The position numbers and the translations under genes are program-made. Of a stretch of 10,138 nucleotides of DNA, positions 1 through 8,124 are shown piece by piece. The notes beneath the pieces are model-generated. The model saw only the letters and a list, made by a program, of their open reading frames with translations. It was not told the origin of the DNA and did not search any database. How positions within the stretch are numbered: the stretch's first letter is position 1; each line of letters begins with the position of its first letter. This stretch comes from Acidobacteriaceae bacterium (GTDB lineage: Bacteria > Acidobacteriota > Terriglobia > Terriglobales > Acidobacteriaceae). The stretch is taken from NCBI GenBank assembly GCA_003133425.1, contig PKXI01000360.1, positions 4,323-14,460 on the forward strand, in the 5' to 3' direction.

Positions 1-3000
1 CCCATCGGGAACGCTCCAGTTACTAATCTGCACCGGAACGGGAGGATACTCGTCATATCCTCCGCTGCTTGAGTTAGCCAGATGAAGAATCAGGTTACCC
101 GTTCCGCTGTAATTTCCCCCTTGCTGAGTAACATGATTCTGAATCCCACTTATCTCGAACGAACCTCCACTTCTGACAGGGAAGAGGAACTTACACGGCT
201 TACTCGGATCGGAAGCAACAACCTCATAGAGTTTCGGATTTGAAGCCACATGCTGGTCCGGCAGGGAACCGGCCAATTGCGAAACCGCCTGCTGAAGTGG
301 ACCGTTCACATACTGCACTGCACCCAGCCCGGAGACGCTTTTGTTAGAACCGGAAAGCAGGCCGATCTTCAACGGCAGCAGATTGCTCCCTGCGGGCGGT
401 GCCAGCGTGTTCAGCAGCGATTGCGCTTCAGCAATATTCGGACCCGCCTGTGTAACTGTGCCGCCGCTGTTTACTGCCGATGAGCCCGCCGCAAGCCCCG
501 ATGGCATCAGCGACCCTAATGCCTTGTTCACTGCATTGGAGAGATTCGGCGCCGTGGGTTGCGGCAGAACATCGGCCTCTACCAATACGTTGTGGTTGCC
601 CAGTGGCTGAACCTGCAATCCGGGGGAATCAATCGGCTTGCTGTTGGAAATTATGATCGGTGGCTCGGGAATCGGAACCGGAATCACCATTCCTGCAAAC
701 TGGATCGTGGTGAACCCTTGACGTGTCAAATCCTTGCGTGCCTGCGAAGGGCCGATGGAGAGCGTCTGCTGCGACTGAACGCCATCGACGACCCACGTTA
801 CGCGCACTTGGCCGCGTCCGTAATATTGCAGCGAAGTTGTCGCATCAATTCCATCATCGCAACTGCTGCAGATCGCCGCAGGCTGCTGCCCCGTCGCGCG
901 TATCGGCTCCAGTACAATCTGGCCATGCTGATCAGGCTTGCCTGCACCCGCTTGCAGGCCCGTTGGCGCTCGCTCGGGATGAGTTTCCGCAGGTGGAGCG
1001 GGCCTTCCCAGCGGGCTACCAGCAGCAACATGATCGAGTACGGGAGTCTTGAATCGGGCAATATCGTATGCGCCAAAGTCCGGATCGCCAATGCCCTTCA
1101 GATGCAGAGGCCCATCTGCAGCCAGGTCTTCTGGCACTGTAATATTCAAAGTCTGGCAATAGAGCATGTAGGCGTCGCCGGCCGCCTGCGAAGCAGGAGA
1201 ACTACCACTGCCTTGCGAAAGGATCTGCTGGAAATTTGTTTGCACTCCTGTGAGCGTGAGCCCACTCTTGCTTACGCCGCCCTGCGAAGCCATCTTCGAC
1301 AGCAGCGCAGTCTGCAGAAACGGCGTCGTCGGACCATCCACGCTCGATGAGATAGCCGACTCGCTTACATGCTGCAAATCCTCGCTTGAGATCTGGTAAA
1401 CACGAACTGTGAAGCCGCCAGCGACCTGATATGCATGTTGCATCGTGCTGGTGGAGTTAGTGGGCAGAGCCACAGGCTGGCTGGGGTCCCAGTTAGTTAC
1501 GTTTGCAGAAACCGGTGGCGCGGCCAAAGGCACAACCGTTCCATCACCCCAGTCCACGAACACGTTGCTGAAGTCGACCTGCGTAACATCTTTGACAAGA
1601 CACTGATTGCCGCATGTCGAGCCAGGTGGAACCGCAGTCTGCGAAGTGTAGTCGGGCAGATAAGGTGAGCGCGAGAGATCAATAGTCCCACCTAGTGACC
1701 ACTTATCGCCCACGTAGCTGTTGGGATCATTGCTTGTTTTTGACAAATTCTGAATCTGTAAATTCCCGGTAGTTATTCCCGTCCCGCTGCACGCCAGTCC
1801 AGTGGGCGCGAGTGGAGCCTTCAAAGGCCAGCGATCCGATATCTCCACCTGCACATCGATAGTTCCGCCTGCATTCTGCGCATTAGCAGCGTTCTGTTGC
1901 GCGTTCGCGTTTTGCGCCGCTCCATTGCTGATTTGCTTCAACTGCGGCTGCGTCCTCACGCCATTCTTGTTGTACGTGTGAAAGCCTGCTACCTCCCACT
2001 CCAAGTCGCCCTGACTCAGTTTCCCGTTCAACTGATCGGGAACGGCGGGAGGAGTGGTGCTGGCTCCGGATCCTGCGCCCGACTGTGCGGCAGCGCCTCC
2101 TCCAATGCCGACATTTTGAAAACCACCATTGAAGACCAGCCTCCGCGTCGGTTCCAACACCGTCTTCAGAAATGCGGGGTCTGGACGGTAATACGTCGGC
2201 ACCACACTGATAAAGCCTCCGGGCGCGCCCAGCGCGAGAGTTCTCTTCCCGGTGATCGTTTGTGTTGCCAACAGCGTCTTGCCATCCTTGGCGTAAATCC
2301 TCAACTCGTAATAGTCAGCCAGCCCCGGATTCTGCTCATGCCACTTAAACACGGCATTGTCATCCAGCAAAGGAACTGCAAAAGTCTCGTATTGGTCGCT
2401 TTGCGTTACAGCACCGAGCGGCGCATCCAGCCTTATAACTCCCTGGGTAATCTTCTGCAAAGTGATTGGTGGAATCTTTAACGCTGTCGGCGGCCCTGAT
2501 GGCTTTACCGCCAAAACATTCAACATTCCTTTGCCCACCACAACCTGCTGCGTCGATGCGCCAGGCTGGCCATTGACGCGGGTCCCACTCTGAAACGCAG
2601 CCTGTCCCGGTGGTTGCAGATTGATGTCGCGGCCCCCAGGCAGCGCGGAAGGCAGCGCATTGACGCTCACGTGCATTTCGGTGCTGTTGATGTAGCGTGC
2701 CGGACCGTTTGCAAACACATTCGCGGGAACGCCGGCTCCGATGGTGAACGTGACTTGCGTACCGGGAACAAAGTTGGTTCCTTCGAGAGTCAAGTCCACA
2801 TTCTGGCTGCCTGCGGCAATTTGGTTGGGAACTACGCGCAGAATCTGCATCGGCGCGACCCGTGCTGTGGGAGCGCCAGACATCACAGTGAAGGTGTTCG
2901 ATGCGGTTAGCCGAGTCTGGCCGCCAACAGTCACGATAACGTTGCGCGAGCCAAGCGAAGCATTCGGAGCAATCGAAATCTGCGCCTGAATCTCATTGCC

Positions 3001-3693
3001 ATTCGTTACCGTGGCAGACAGCACCGTGATCCCGCTGTTTGGTGTAAACTGCAACGCGGCAGGCGAAATAAAGTTGATGCCCGAGAATATCAGAGCAACT
3101 GTCGTTCCCTGCGTCCCCTGTACCGGCGTAAATCCGCGCAGCGCAGGGGCCGCAGTTTGCGTAGTGCCACAGCCTGCCGGTGTCAGCATTCCAGGCGGGC
3201 AGTTATTCGGTGCAGCGGCCGTGATCATAAACGGCGTCGCGATCCGCAGATCGTGATCGCCATCAACAAGAAACACTTGACGGCTGCCCTGTTGCGCATT
3301 GGCGGCAATCTGCACCTGCGCCGTGATCTGCGCGGAAGTGGTCACTTTCAATCCGCTCACCGAGATCCCCTGCGACGGTGAGAACGTTAAATTCATTGCC
3401 CGCGCAACAAAGTTAGCGCCGTTGAAAGTTATCGTTACGGTTGAACCCGCAGCCCCTTGCGTAGGACTGAATGACGTAAAGACCGGTGGTGCAGGTTGCT
3501 GCGAACCTTGTTGTAATGTTTGTGGCGATTGTCCAGGTGTCCTTTGCACCTGCCGACTAGTCTGTGCCGAACCCGATACGCAAAACACCGCCGCTATCAA
3601 CGCCACGATAACTATCTTGTGCGCGATGCAAACGCCGTCGCCCCGGCCAATAACACCAGGCAAGCAAGGAGCGGAGTGTATCTGCCGGTTCAT
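1..3693 (-). CDS. Secreted multi-domain protein with IPT/TIG and PKD domains (3' end outside the window)
   Basis: The minus-strand frame is open from the ATG at 3693 to the window edge: 1231 residues and no stop. The N-terminus has a 26-residue basic stretch, a hydrophobic core (IVIVALIAAVFCV) and a likely cleavage site after SGSA (residue 43), so export is expected. Three IPT/TIG immunoglobulin-like domains follow at about residues 70-158, 184-271 and 281-360. Each opens with the family pattern of a Pro-x-x-Gly turn, an alternating beta strand, and Gly-x-Asn-Phe. A PKD-like domain lies near 701-770 (WGDG at 715-718, HAY at 753-755). Residues 590-610 are rich in Ala, Asn and Gln. A CSSC pair sits at 942-945. 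No catalytic motif is recognised. IPT/TIG and PKD domains usually serve adhesion, carbohydrate binding or structural spacing at the cell surface. The gene follows the barrel gene by 15 bases, so cotranscription is likely. Exported multidomain protein is a firm call; the specific role is unknown. Confidence 0.85.
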   Translation of the reverse strand, partial: MNRQIHSAPCLPGVIGRGDGVCIAHKIVIVALIAAVFCVSGSAQTSRQVQRTPGQSPQTLQQGSQQPAPPVFTSFSPTQGAAGSTVTITFNGANFVARAMNLTFSPSQGISVSGLKVTTSAQITAQVQIAANAQQGSRQVFLVDGDHDLRIATPFMITAAAPNNCPPGMLTPAGCGTTQTAAPALRGFTPVQGTQGTTVALIFSGINFISPAALQFTPNSGITVLSATVTNGNEIQAQISIAPNASLGSRNVIVTVGGQTRLTASNTFTVMSGAPTARVAPMQILRVVPNQIAAGSQNVDLTLEGTNFVPGTQVTFTIGAGVPANVFANGPARYINSTEMHVSVNALPSALPGGRDINLQPPGQAAFQSGTRVNGQPGASTQQVVVGKGMLNVLAVKPSGPPTALKIPPITLQKITQGVIRLDAPLGAVTQSDQYETFAVPLLDDNAVFKWHEQNPGLADYYELRIYAKDGKTLLATQTITGKRTLALGAPGGFISVVPTYYRPDPAFLKTVLEPTRRLVFNGGFQNVGIGGGAAAQSGAGSGASTTPPAVPDQLNGKLSQGDLEWEVAGFHTYNKNGVRTQPQLKQISNGAAQNANAQQNAANAQNAGGTIDVQVEISDRWPLKAPLAPTGLACSGTGITTGNLQIQNLSKTSNDPNSYVGDKWSLGGTIDLSRSPYLPDYTSQTAVPPGSTCGNQCLVKDVTQVDFSNVFVDWGDGTVVPLAAPPVSANVTNWDPSQPVALPTNSTSTMQHAYQVAGGFTVRVYQISSEDLQHVSESAISSSVDGPTTPFLQTALLSKMASQGGVSKSGLTLTGVQTNFQQILSQGSGSSPASQAAGDAYMLYCQTLNITVPEDLAADGPLHLKGIGDPDFGAYDIARFKTPVLDHVAAGSPLGRPAPPAETHPERAPTGLQAGAGKPDQHGQIVLEPIRATGQQPAAICSSCDDGIDATTSLQYYGRGQVRVTWVVDGVQSQQTLSIGPSQARKDLTRQGFTTIQFAGMVIPVPIPEPPIIISNSKPIDSPGLQVQPLGNHNVLVEADVLPQPTAPNLSNAVNKALGSLMPSGLAAGSSAVNSGGTVTQAGPNIAEAQSLLNTLAPPAGSNLLPLKIGLLSGSNKSVSGLGAVQYVNGPLQQAVSQLAGSLPDQHVASNPKLYEVVASDPSKPCKFLFPVRSGGSFEISGIQNHVTQQGGNYSGTGNLILHLANSSSGGYDEYPPVPVQISNWSVPDG

Positions 3694-3704
3694 CGCAGGA
3701 CTAA

Positions 3705-3710
3705 CACCTC
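3705..3710 (-). promoter_or_regulatory. Ribosome binding site of the IPT/TIG-PKD gene
   Basis: On the minus strand GAGGTG lies 11 bases before the ATG at 3693 and overlaps the TGA stop of the preceding gene. The spacing is somewhat long, so initiation may depend partly on ribosomes finishing the upstream gene. This arrangement supports translational coupling in one operon. Confidence 0.5.
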
Positions 3711-6700
3711 AAAACGTATGCTTATGTCCCCAGGTCAAGGTCCACAGCACCAGTAACTGCGTCGTATTGCTATCCAGCAAAGCGATGTTGTCGTGATTCT
3801 GGTTGTAACTCCCTTGCGCGGTCAAGGTGCTGAACTTCATCCTGCCCGGCATCGTCCACGAGAGTTGGCCGCCATATTGCCCGGTGAAGGTATCACTCGT
3901 CTCCGTCCCGCCGGTCAGTTGCGTCTGCCCCCTCGTCAAGGTGATCAGCGGCGAAACCTGCAGCCCCGGACGCTTCCATATAAAAGCCGGTTGCACATTC
4001 ACGGTATAGTTGCGCGAGGTCCCCACCGTCAGCCCATCCGCCGCAACCCAGTTCACATTTCCCTGCATGTTCAACTGAAAGACCCCGCGCCCAGTGAGGG
4101 TCGCCCCCACGTTGATCGACGAAGTTATCGTGTCCGCACTCGGCATATAGTTGTTCCGATTCCAGTCCCGCGTTGCTCCTGCATTCAATGACACAGCGCC
4201 GAAGGTGCGGCTCACTGTGATACTCCCATAGAAAACTCGCAAATCCTGTGCGCCCGTCTGCGCAGGCGGCATCCCTTGCAAGGCCGCGGGAATCGCTCCC
4301 GTCCCGGTAAGCGATTGACGTGCCTCCATGGATAAGTTGGTCTTCACACCCAGTGCCTTGGTCCAGGTCTCGTCGAAGCTATTCATGCGTAACTCCGCGG
4401 TGGTTGTGGGGTGAACATTGTTATCAAGGAACGTATAAGTCAGCCCGAAGTTACCAGCGCGTGTTCTGTCACTTATAGAAGCATCCACGCCGCGAACATT
4501 TGGTTGGCTCGACTGCGTCAGGCTCGGGTTCGCCGGAGTACCGAAGTTAGCATTCAACTCGCGAAAATCGCCACTCGCATTCACTTTACCGACCTGCCCG
4601 GCAATCGCACTTCGCCACGCCCGTCCGAACTGCCGTTTGGATGTGGGATCGGAGAGATTGGGATTGTCATAACTGATTGCGTACTCTGAGGTCCACAGCC
4701 AATTCTTGCCCAGATGCAATTTCAGCAAGGCGCCCATCGCATCCCCGGCAGAAACCGGCGCCACCGGATTGGGCAGAATAATCGGATTGCCCATCGAATC
4801 GTAGCCCACTGTAGTTGGTGCTCCGGTATCCTTTGCGTTTAGCCACATTCCCCGCAACTCCGCCCACTTGGGCAAACGAACCTGGTAACTCGCGCCCTGG
4901 ATTTGTTGATGAAAGCTGATTCCTGCGCCGCCTCCCAGAGCGGTGTCGTTGGTATTCACAAAGCCTCCCAGCGTACCCACCGGAGACTTCACAGTCAATT
5001 CAGCACCCTGGCGCGGCGTCGCGGCAGTTACAAACTGCGCGTCGGTGTAGAGTGCGGGAGTTACAATTCCGAAGCGCAGATTCGTTCCCCAGCTTTCCCC
5101 CTTGTAACCGGCTTGGAACACATATTCATTCACCTGTCCCTTGCTCGTCCGCTGCACTTGCGGATTGAGAACCGAGTTCAACAGGCCACTGCCATTCGCC
5201 TCCATATGCCACGGGCCCTTCTGATAAGTCACGTGTTCGGCAAGCGACACTACATTTGTATCCGGCGGATTGGAGCCGGAAACCCACTGCGTGTTCACGC
5301 CGATCTGACCTTCAAGCGCAGGCCCTGCTTTGTTTTTCTCAGCCGCCGGCATCTTCGCCTGAGGCGGAGTCTTTGCTGCAGATTGATGTGCTGTTGCAAC
5401 CGTCGCTGCTGTCGGCATGGTGCTCGGCGACGCTGTAGCAGGCGGTGCTTCCGCATCCGTGCCTGGTACGAGCGTAGGGCCTGATGCGGCCAGCGAAGAG
5501 GCAGGCGCAGCAGGCGCAACCACGGTAAACTTCCACGTCGTAGCATCGCTGCCCACGCTCAGATTCACCGTGTGCTCTCCACCCGACAATGCCAGAGGCG
5601 GTGTGAATGTAGCCTTCGACTCCGATATCTGCGCCAGCGTAGTGATGTCGACGTCATCCACCATCAGGCTCACTTCGGCCGGATTGACCGGCGATTGAAA
5701 GCTCACCGCGATCGGCGGCTGCAATTGATTTGTGCTGCTCCCCGGCGCCGGTGTCTGACCTCCAATCACGCTTGAGAGATCCAGCGCTGCAGGCAGCGCA
5801 ACCGGCGCGCCCAGTGAAGCCAGCAGAATCGGCTTCGCAAACAGCGTCTTCTCCGGCCCTCTCAGCCCCGACTGCGGACCAAGCCCCGGCTCTGCAACAA
5901 AACTTTGAACCGGTCCGGAGAATAGCAACTGTCCAGCCGGCGAAATCGCATCTACCTGCCAGTAGTAAGTCATCCCCGCAAGCAGCTTCGCTTCCACGGC
6001 GCGCAAATCCAGGTTTGCGTCCCTGGTCAGATACTGCCGCACAATCTGCATCCCCGCAAAGTCGCGGCTTATGGTCACAAAGTAATATCCGTTCGTGAGC
6101 CCCGGTGTCCACTCCAGCAGCGTATGCCCAGCCGCGGTGCGCACGGGCGTCGGATGCGTTGCGCTCAATCCGCCATCGGCAACCCGACTGATGCTTCGAA
6201 GTGGCAACGGCCGTCGCGGCACTCCGTTCGAGTCGATGGTGCGCACCGTCCAGTAAAACGGACCTGCCGGCAATTCCTGCCAAACCCCCGCAGGCACGTC
6301 CCAGCGATTGTCCACAACATCGAACCATCTTTCCACCGAGCTCAAGTAAGGCTGATCTGTGAATCCCACCTGATATCTTTCAGCGCCCGGAACCGGAGCC
6401 CACAAAAGCGACGGTGGATTGGCCGAAGTAAATGCCGCGCCATACTCCGGCAGCACCAACTGTTCCAGTTGCCAGTTTCCGGGATTCACCACCACGGTAA
6501 TGGGAACGCTCGCCACCTGGTTCGGCTGCACCATGCGCAACTGCAGCGTGTGCGGTCCAAGAAACGAAGTCGGCAGCGATTGGCGCGTCGTAATCGTGGT
6601 GCTTGTTCCACCCACAAACGAAGCGGAAAATTGTTCCACCACATTTCCGTCCCATACCCACTGGCCAATCACGGTTCCTGATCCCGCTCCGCCTAGAATC

Positions 6701-7554
6701 GCATCTGCATATAATTCCTGGTTGCGCATCACCACGGTTCCGTTGCGCGGATGCATCAGGCTCAGGTTCACAACCGTCACCGGCGCGCCCAGCGAGCTGC
6801 CCGCCTGCACACGCACCGGCTGCGAGCTTCCTCCCGCGGCAATTCCGATCCCAACCGCCGTGCTCGTGCCATCCGCGTTCAACACGTCAATCGCGCGCAG
6901 ACCTATCGCTGCCGTTGGGCTTACGTCAATCCGCGCGGTCATCAGTCCGGAGTTCACCAGCCTCACGCTCAGTACGCGCACGTCTGCAGCCTGCGTCCTG
7001 CCTGTGGATGCGCTCAGCGAAGCCAGCGGCGGCGAAATTACCACCGTCGCCCCTGGTCTGAAATTCGCGCCCACCAGCGTCATCTGTACCTGGCTCTCCC
7101 CGCGTACCGGAAACCCCGGAGCCGCGCTGATGAGAATGGGCGCAGGCGCTGGCGGGCTCACCGTCAGCGTCACTGTATTCGAGGGAAGTGGACCGCCGGT
7201 AGCAGCACGATTGATCACCTGAATCGGTAGCTGTCCTGCCGTCGTAATCAATTGGGCCGGCACCGTGGCCAGCAATTGAGTCGCGGTCGCCGACGACGGC
7301 ACAAGCGCGGTACCGTTCACGCTCACTGTGGACGTGCCGTTGTAATTCGTTCCCGTCACCGTCAGAGTGAAAGCCGGACCGCCCGCAGTCACTGTGTTCG
7401 GGGTGATGCTGGTAATTGTTGGAACCTGCGCAAGTGCGCAAGGACTTATCGCGGCTAATCCTAGAAGAAATATCGGCGCAAGCCACCCACTCATTTTGCC
7501 GGCCGAACGTCTTCGCAGACCTCTCGAAAACTCCATCCACAACCAACCAGTCAT
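3709..7554 (-). CDS. Exported IPT/TIG and fibronectin-like protein with a C-terminal outer-membrane beta-barrel
   Basis: This encodes 1281 residues. The ATG at 7554 is chosen because GGAG precedes it by 8 bases; a TTG at 7590 would add 12 residues, and the ATG at 7494 lacks a visible ribosome site. A signal peptide (RGLRRRS, then FLLGLAAIS, with cleavage near CALA/Q at residue 42) is followed by an IPT/TIG domain at about 45-132 and a second at about 138-240. Further Ig-like domains follow at about 258-356 and 613-680. Two fibronectin-like repeats at about 360-456 and 466-555 share a YW-x-V core (FYWTVRTID, YYWQVDAIS). An Ala/Pro/Thr-rich linker covers about 681-745. The last 535 residues alternate polar and hydrophobic residues in roughly 24-28 short strands with Gly/Asn turns, ending in a terminal Phe, as outer-membrane barrels do. 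The signal peptide has no lipobox. The N-terminal domains may lie in the periplasm or on the surface. Export and barrel are inferred from pattern; no enzyme motif is seen. Confidence 0.82.
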   Translation of the reverse strand: MTGWLWMEFSRGLRRRSAGKMSGWLAPIFLLGLAAISPCALAQVPTITSITPNTVTAGGPAFTLTVTGTNYNGTSTVSVNGTALVPSSATATQLLATVPAQLITTAGQLPIQVINRAATGGPLPSNTVTLTVSPPAPAPILISAAPGFPVRGESQVQMTLVGANFRPGATVVISPPLASLSASTGRTQAADVRVLSVRLVNSGLMTARIDVSPTAAIGLRAIDVLNADGTSTAVGIGIAAGGSSQPVRVQAGSSLGAPVTVVNLSLMHPRNGTVVMRNQELYADAILGGAGSGTVIGQWVWDGNVVEQFSASFVGGTSTTITTRQSLPTSFLGPHTLQLRMVQPNQVASVPITVVVNPGNWQLEQLVLPEYGAAFTSANPPSLLWAPVPGAERYQVGFTDQPYLSSVERWFDVVDNRWDVPAGVWQELPAGPFYWTVRTIDSNGVPRRPLPLRSISRVADGGLSATHPTPVRTAAGHTLLEWTPGLTNGYYFVTISRDFAGMQIVRQYLTRDANLDLRAVEAKLLAGMTYYWQVDAISPAGQLLFSGPVQSFVAEPGLGPQSGLRGPEKTLFAKPILLASLGAPVALPAALDLSSVIGGQTPAPGSSTNQLQPPIAVSFQSPVNPAEVSLMVDDVDITTLAQISESKATFTPPLALSGGEHTVNLSVGSDATTWKFTVVAPAAPASSLAASGPTLVPGTDAEAPPATASPSTMPTAATVATAHQSAAKTPPQAKMPAAEKNKAGPALEGQIGVNTQWVSGSNPPDTNVVSLAEHVTYQKGPWHMEANGSGLLNSVLNPQVQRTSKGQVNEYVFQAGYKGESWGTNLRFGIVTPALYTDAQFVTAATPRQGAELTVKSPVGTLGGFVNTNDTALGGGAGISFHQQIQGASYQVRLPKWAELRGMWLNAKDTGAPTTVGYDSMGNPIILPNPVAPVSAGDAMGALLKLHLGKNWLWTSEYAISYDNPNLSDPTSKRQFGRAWRSAIAGQVGKVNASGDFRELNANFGTPANPSLTQSSQPNVRGVDASISDRTRAGNFGLTYTFLDNNVHPTTTAELRMNSFDETWTKALGVKTNLSMEARQSLTGTGAIPAALQGMPPAQTGAQDLRVFYGSITVSRTFGAVSLNAGATRDWNRNNYMPSADTITSSINVGATLTGRGVFQLNMQGNVNWVAADGLTVGTSRNYTVNVQPAFIWKRPGLQVSPLITLTRGQTQLTGGTETSDTFTGQYGGQLSWTMPGRMKFSTLTAQGSYNQNHDNIALLDSNTTQLLVLWTLTWGHKHTF

Positions 7555-7562
7555 TGGGCGAT

Positions 7563-7566
7563 CTCC
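7563..7566 (-). promoter_or_regulatory. Ribosome binding site that sets the start of the barrel gene
   Basis: GGAG on the minus strand is 8 bases before the ATG at 7554. Neither the TTG at 7590 nor the ATGs at 7536 and 7494 has as good a site, so this decides the start. It leaves a signal peptide of about 42 residues with an arginine-rich n-region. Confidence 0.65.
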
Positions 7567-7979
7567 ATCAACCAAAATCGCGTCACGCAACGAACCAAAT
7601 CAGTGGGCAAGTCGCATACCGATCACTGTTCCATCCATCCGAGTCGCGCAACGGACATGCCGGCCGCAGACGCGGACGCAGCTATGTCCTTCTCCAAGGC
7701 AGGTCGGGAAAGACTATCCAGTCAAAGCTGTCGCACAGGAAGAATCAACCTCTGGCTGTTCCTCTCAAAACGCCCTGACGGCCCAAAAAATCCTATAGGA
7801 ATGGGGAAGGTCGCACTTTGTGAAAATGCGTTTAATGAACTGCCCGGCTGCATCGGTCTTAACGGTTAAAGCTTGGGGAAGAATGAAACTTTGCAGTCGC
7901 GGGTGCAACCGTTCAGAGAATATATACATGAACTTACGGCGCCTGTCATCAAAAACATGCGAGACAGTGCGAATTCATT

Positions 7980-7993
7980 GGAACGCTCGTTCG
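7980..7993. promoter_or_regulatory. LexA/DinR-type SOS-box match
   Basis: The minus strand reads CGAACGAGCGTTCC. It fits the Bacillus-type LexA box (CGAAC-RNRY-GTTYC) at every position. No SOS gene is adjacent: the nearest downstream gene on the minus strand starts more than 420 bases away. The site also overlaps an arm of the inverted repeat at 7989-8019, so it may be coincidental. Whether this organism's LexA uses that motif is not known from the window. Confidence 0.25.
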
Positions 7994-8019
7994 ATGAACC
8001 TCCTCAGGCCCAATCGAAC
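7989..8019 (-). repeat. Second stem abutting the hairpin, with a possible pseudoknot
   Basis: The inverted repeat GTTCGAT (7989-7995) and ATCGAAC (8013-8019) forms a 7-base stem directly adjoining the larger hairpin at 8020. Its 17-base loop contains GAACCTC (7996-8002, plus strand), which is complementary to GAGGTTC at 8031-8037 inside the neighbouring hairpin. The two pairings interleave in the order of an H-type pseudoknot. The second one competes with the inner stem of the hairpin. Function is unknown. Confidence 0.4.
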
Positions 8020-8056
8020 GGTGGGCGCCCGAGGTTCCTGTCCTCAAGCGCCCACC
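8020..8056 (-). terminator. Strong hairpin downstream of the isomerase gene, possible terminator without a U-tail
   Basis: Arms GGTGGGCGC and GCGCCCACC (8020-8028 with 8048-8056) pair perfectly over 9 bases. Read on the minus strand, the stem continues through two G-U pairs (TT at 8046-8047 against GG at 8029-8030) and four more pairs (GAGG with CCTC), closing on a 7-base loop. On the plus strand the two G-U pairs become A/C mismatches, so a minus-strand RNA is favoured. It begins 68 bases after the isomerase stop, a suitable place for a terminator. No T-run follows, so it may instead be an RNA-stability or leader structure. Confidence 0.5.
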
Positions 8057-8124
8057 ATGCAAGACAATAAATCGAGTAGAGTTACACGCACCGGGCCGAT
8101 TAAGCCAATGTCCACGCAGATATT

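Larger units (their letters stand above)
7555..8124. other. Long intergenic region between the sugar-acid operon and the barrel operon
   Basis: These 570 bases carry no convincing gene on either strand. Several short plus-strand frames exist but lack ribosome sites and recognisable products. A structured element occupies 7981-8056, and a perfect TTAAC-x-GTTAA palindrome lies at 7859-7869. A self-complementary ten-mer, TCCTATAGGA, lies at 7791-7800 and is followed on the minus strand by six T residues. No -35/-10 pair with good spacing was found for the downstream barrel operon. TATATT near 7920 on the minus strand is the best -10 candidate, but its -35 is poor. The region probably contains the terminator of the upstream operon and the promoter and leader of the barrel operon. 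Confidence 0.6.

Noticed and set aside
559..1350. 263-codon plus-strand open frame
   Set aside because: It lies antisense to the secreted protein gene, whose frame is unbroken across the whole region. The translation is rich in Arg, Cys and Leu with no recognisable domain.
5654..6328. 224-codon minus-strand frame inside the barrel gene
   Set aside because: It is out of frame with the long gene that shows continuous fibronectin-like and Ig-like domains; composition is Cys/Arg/Gly-heavy shadow sequence.
6419..7222. 267-codon plus-strand open frame
   Set aside because: It is antisense to the signal-proximal IPT/TIG and Ig domains of the barrel gene and shows no coherent motif; a shadow frame.
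7391..7554. Possible lipoprotein signal in the barrel gene (Cys in the ISPCALAQ segment)
   Set aside because: The residue before the cysteine is proline rather than Gly or Ala, so it does not fit a lipobox; ALA/Q is a good signal peptidase I site.
7785..7800. TCCTATAGGA palindrome followed by six T residues on the minus strand as an intrinsic terminator
   Set aside because: The ten-mer is a self-complementary palindrome with no room for a hairpin loop, and it lies over 320 bases past the isomerase stop.
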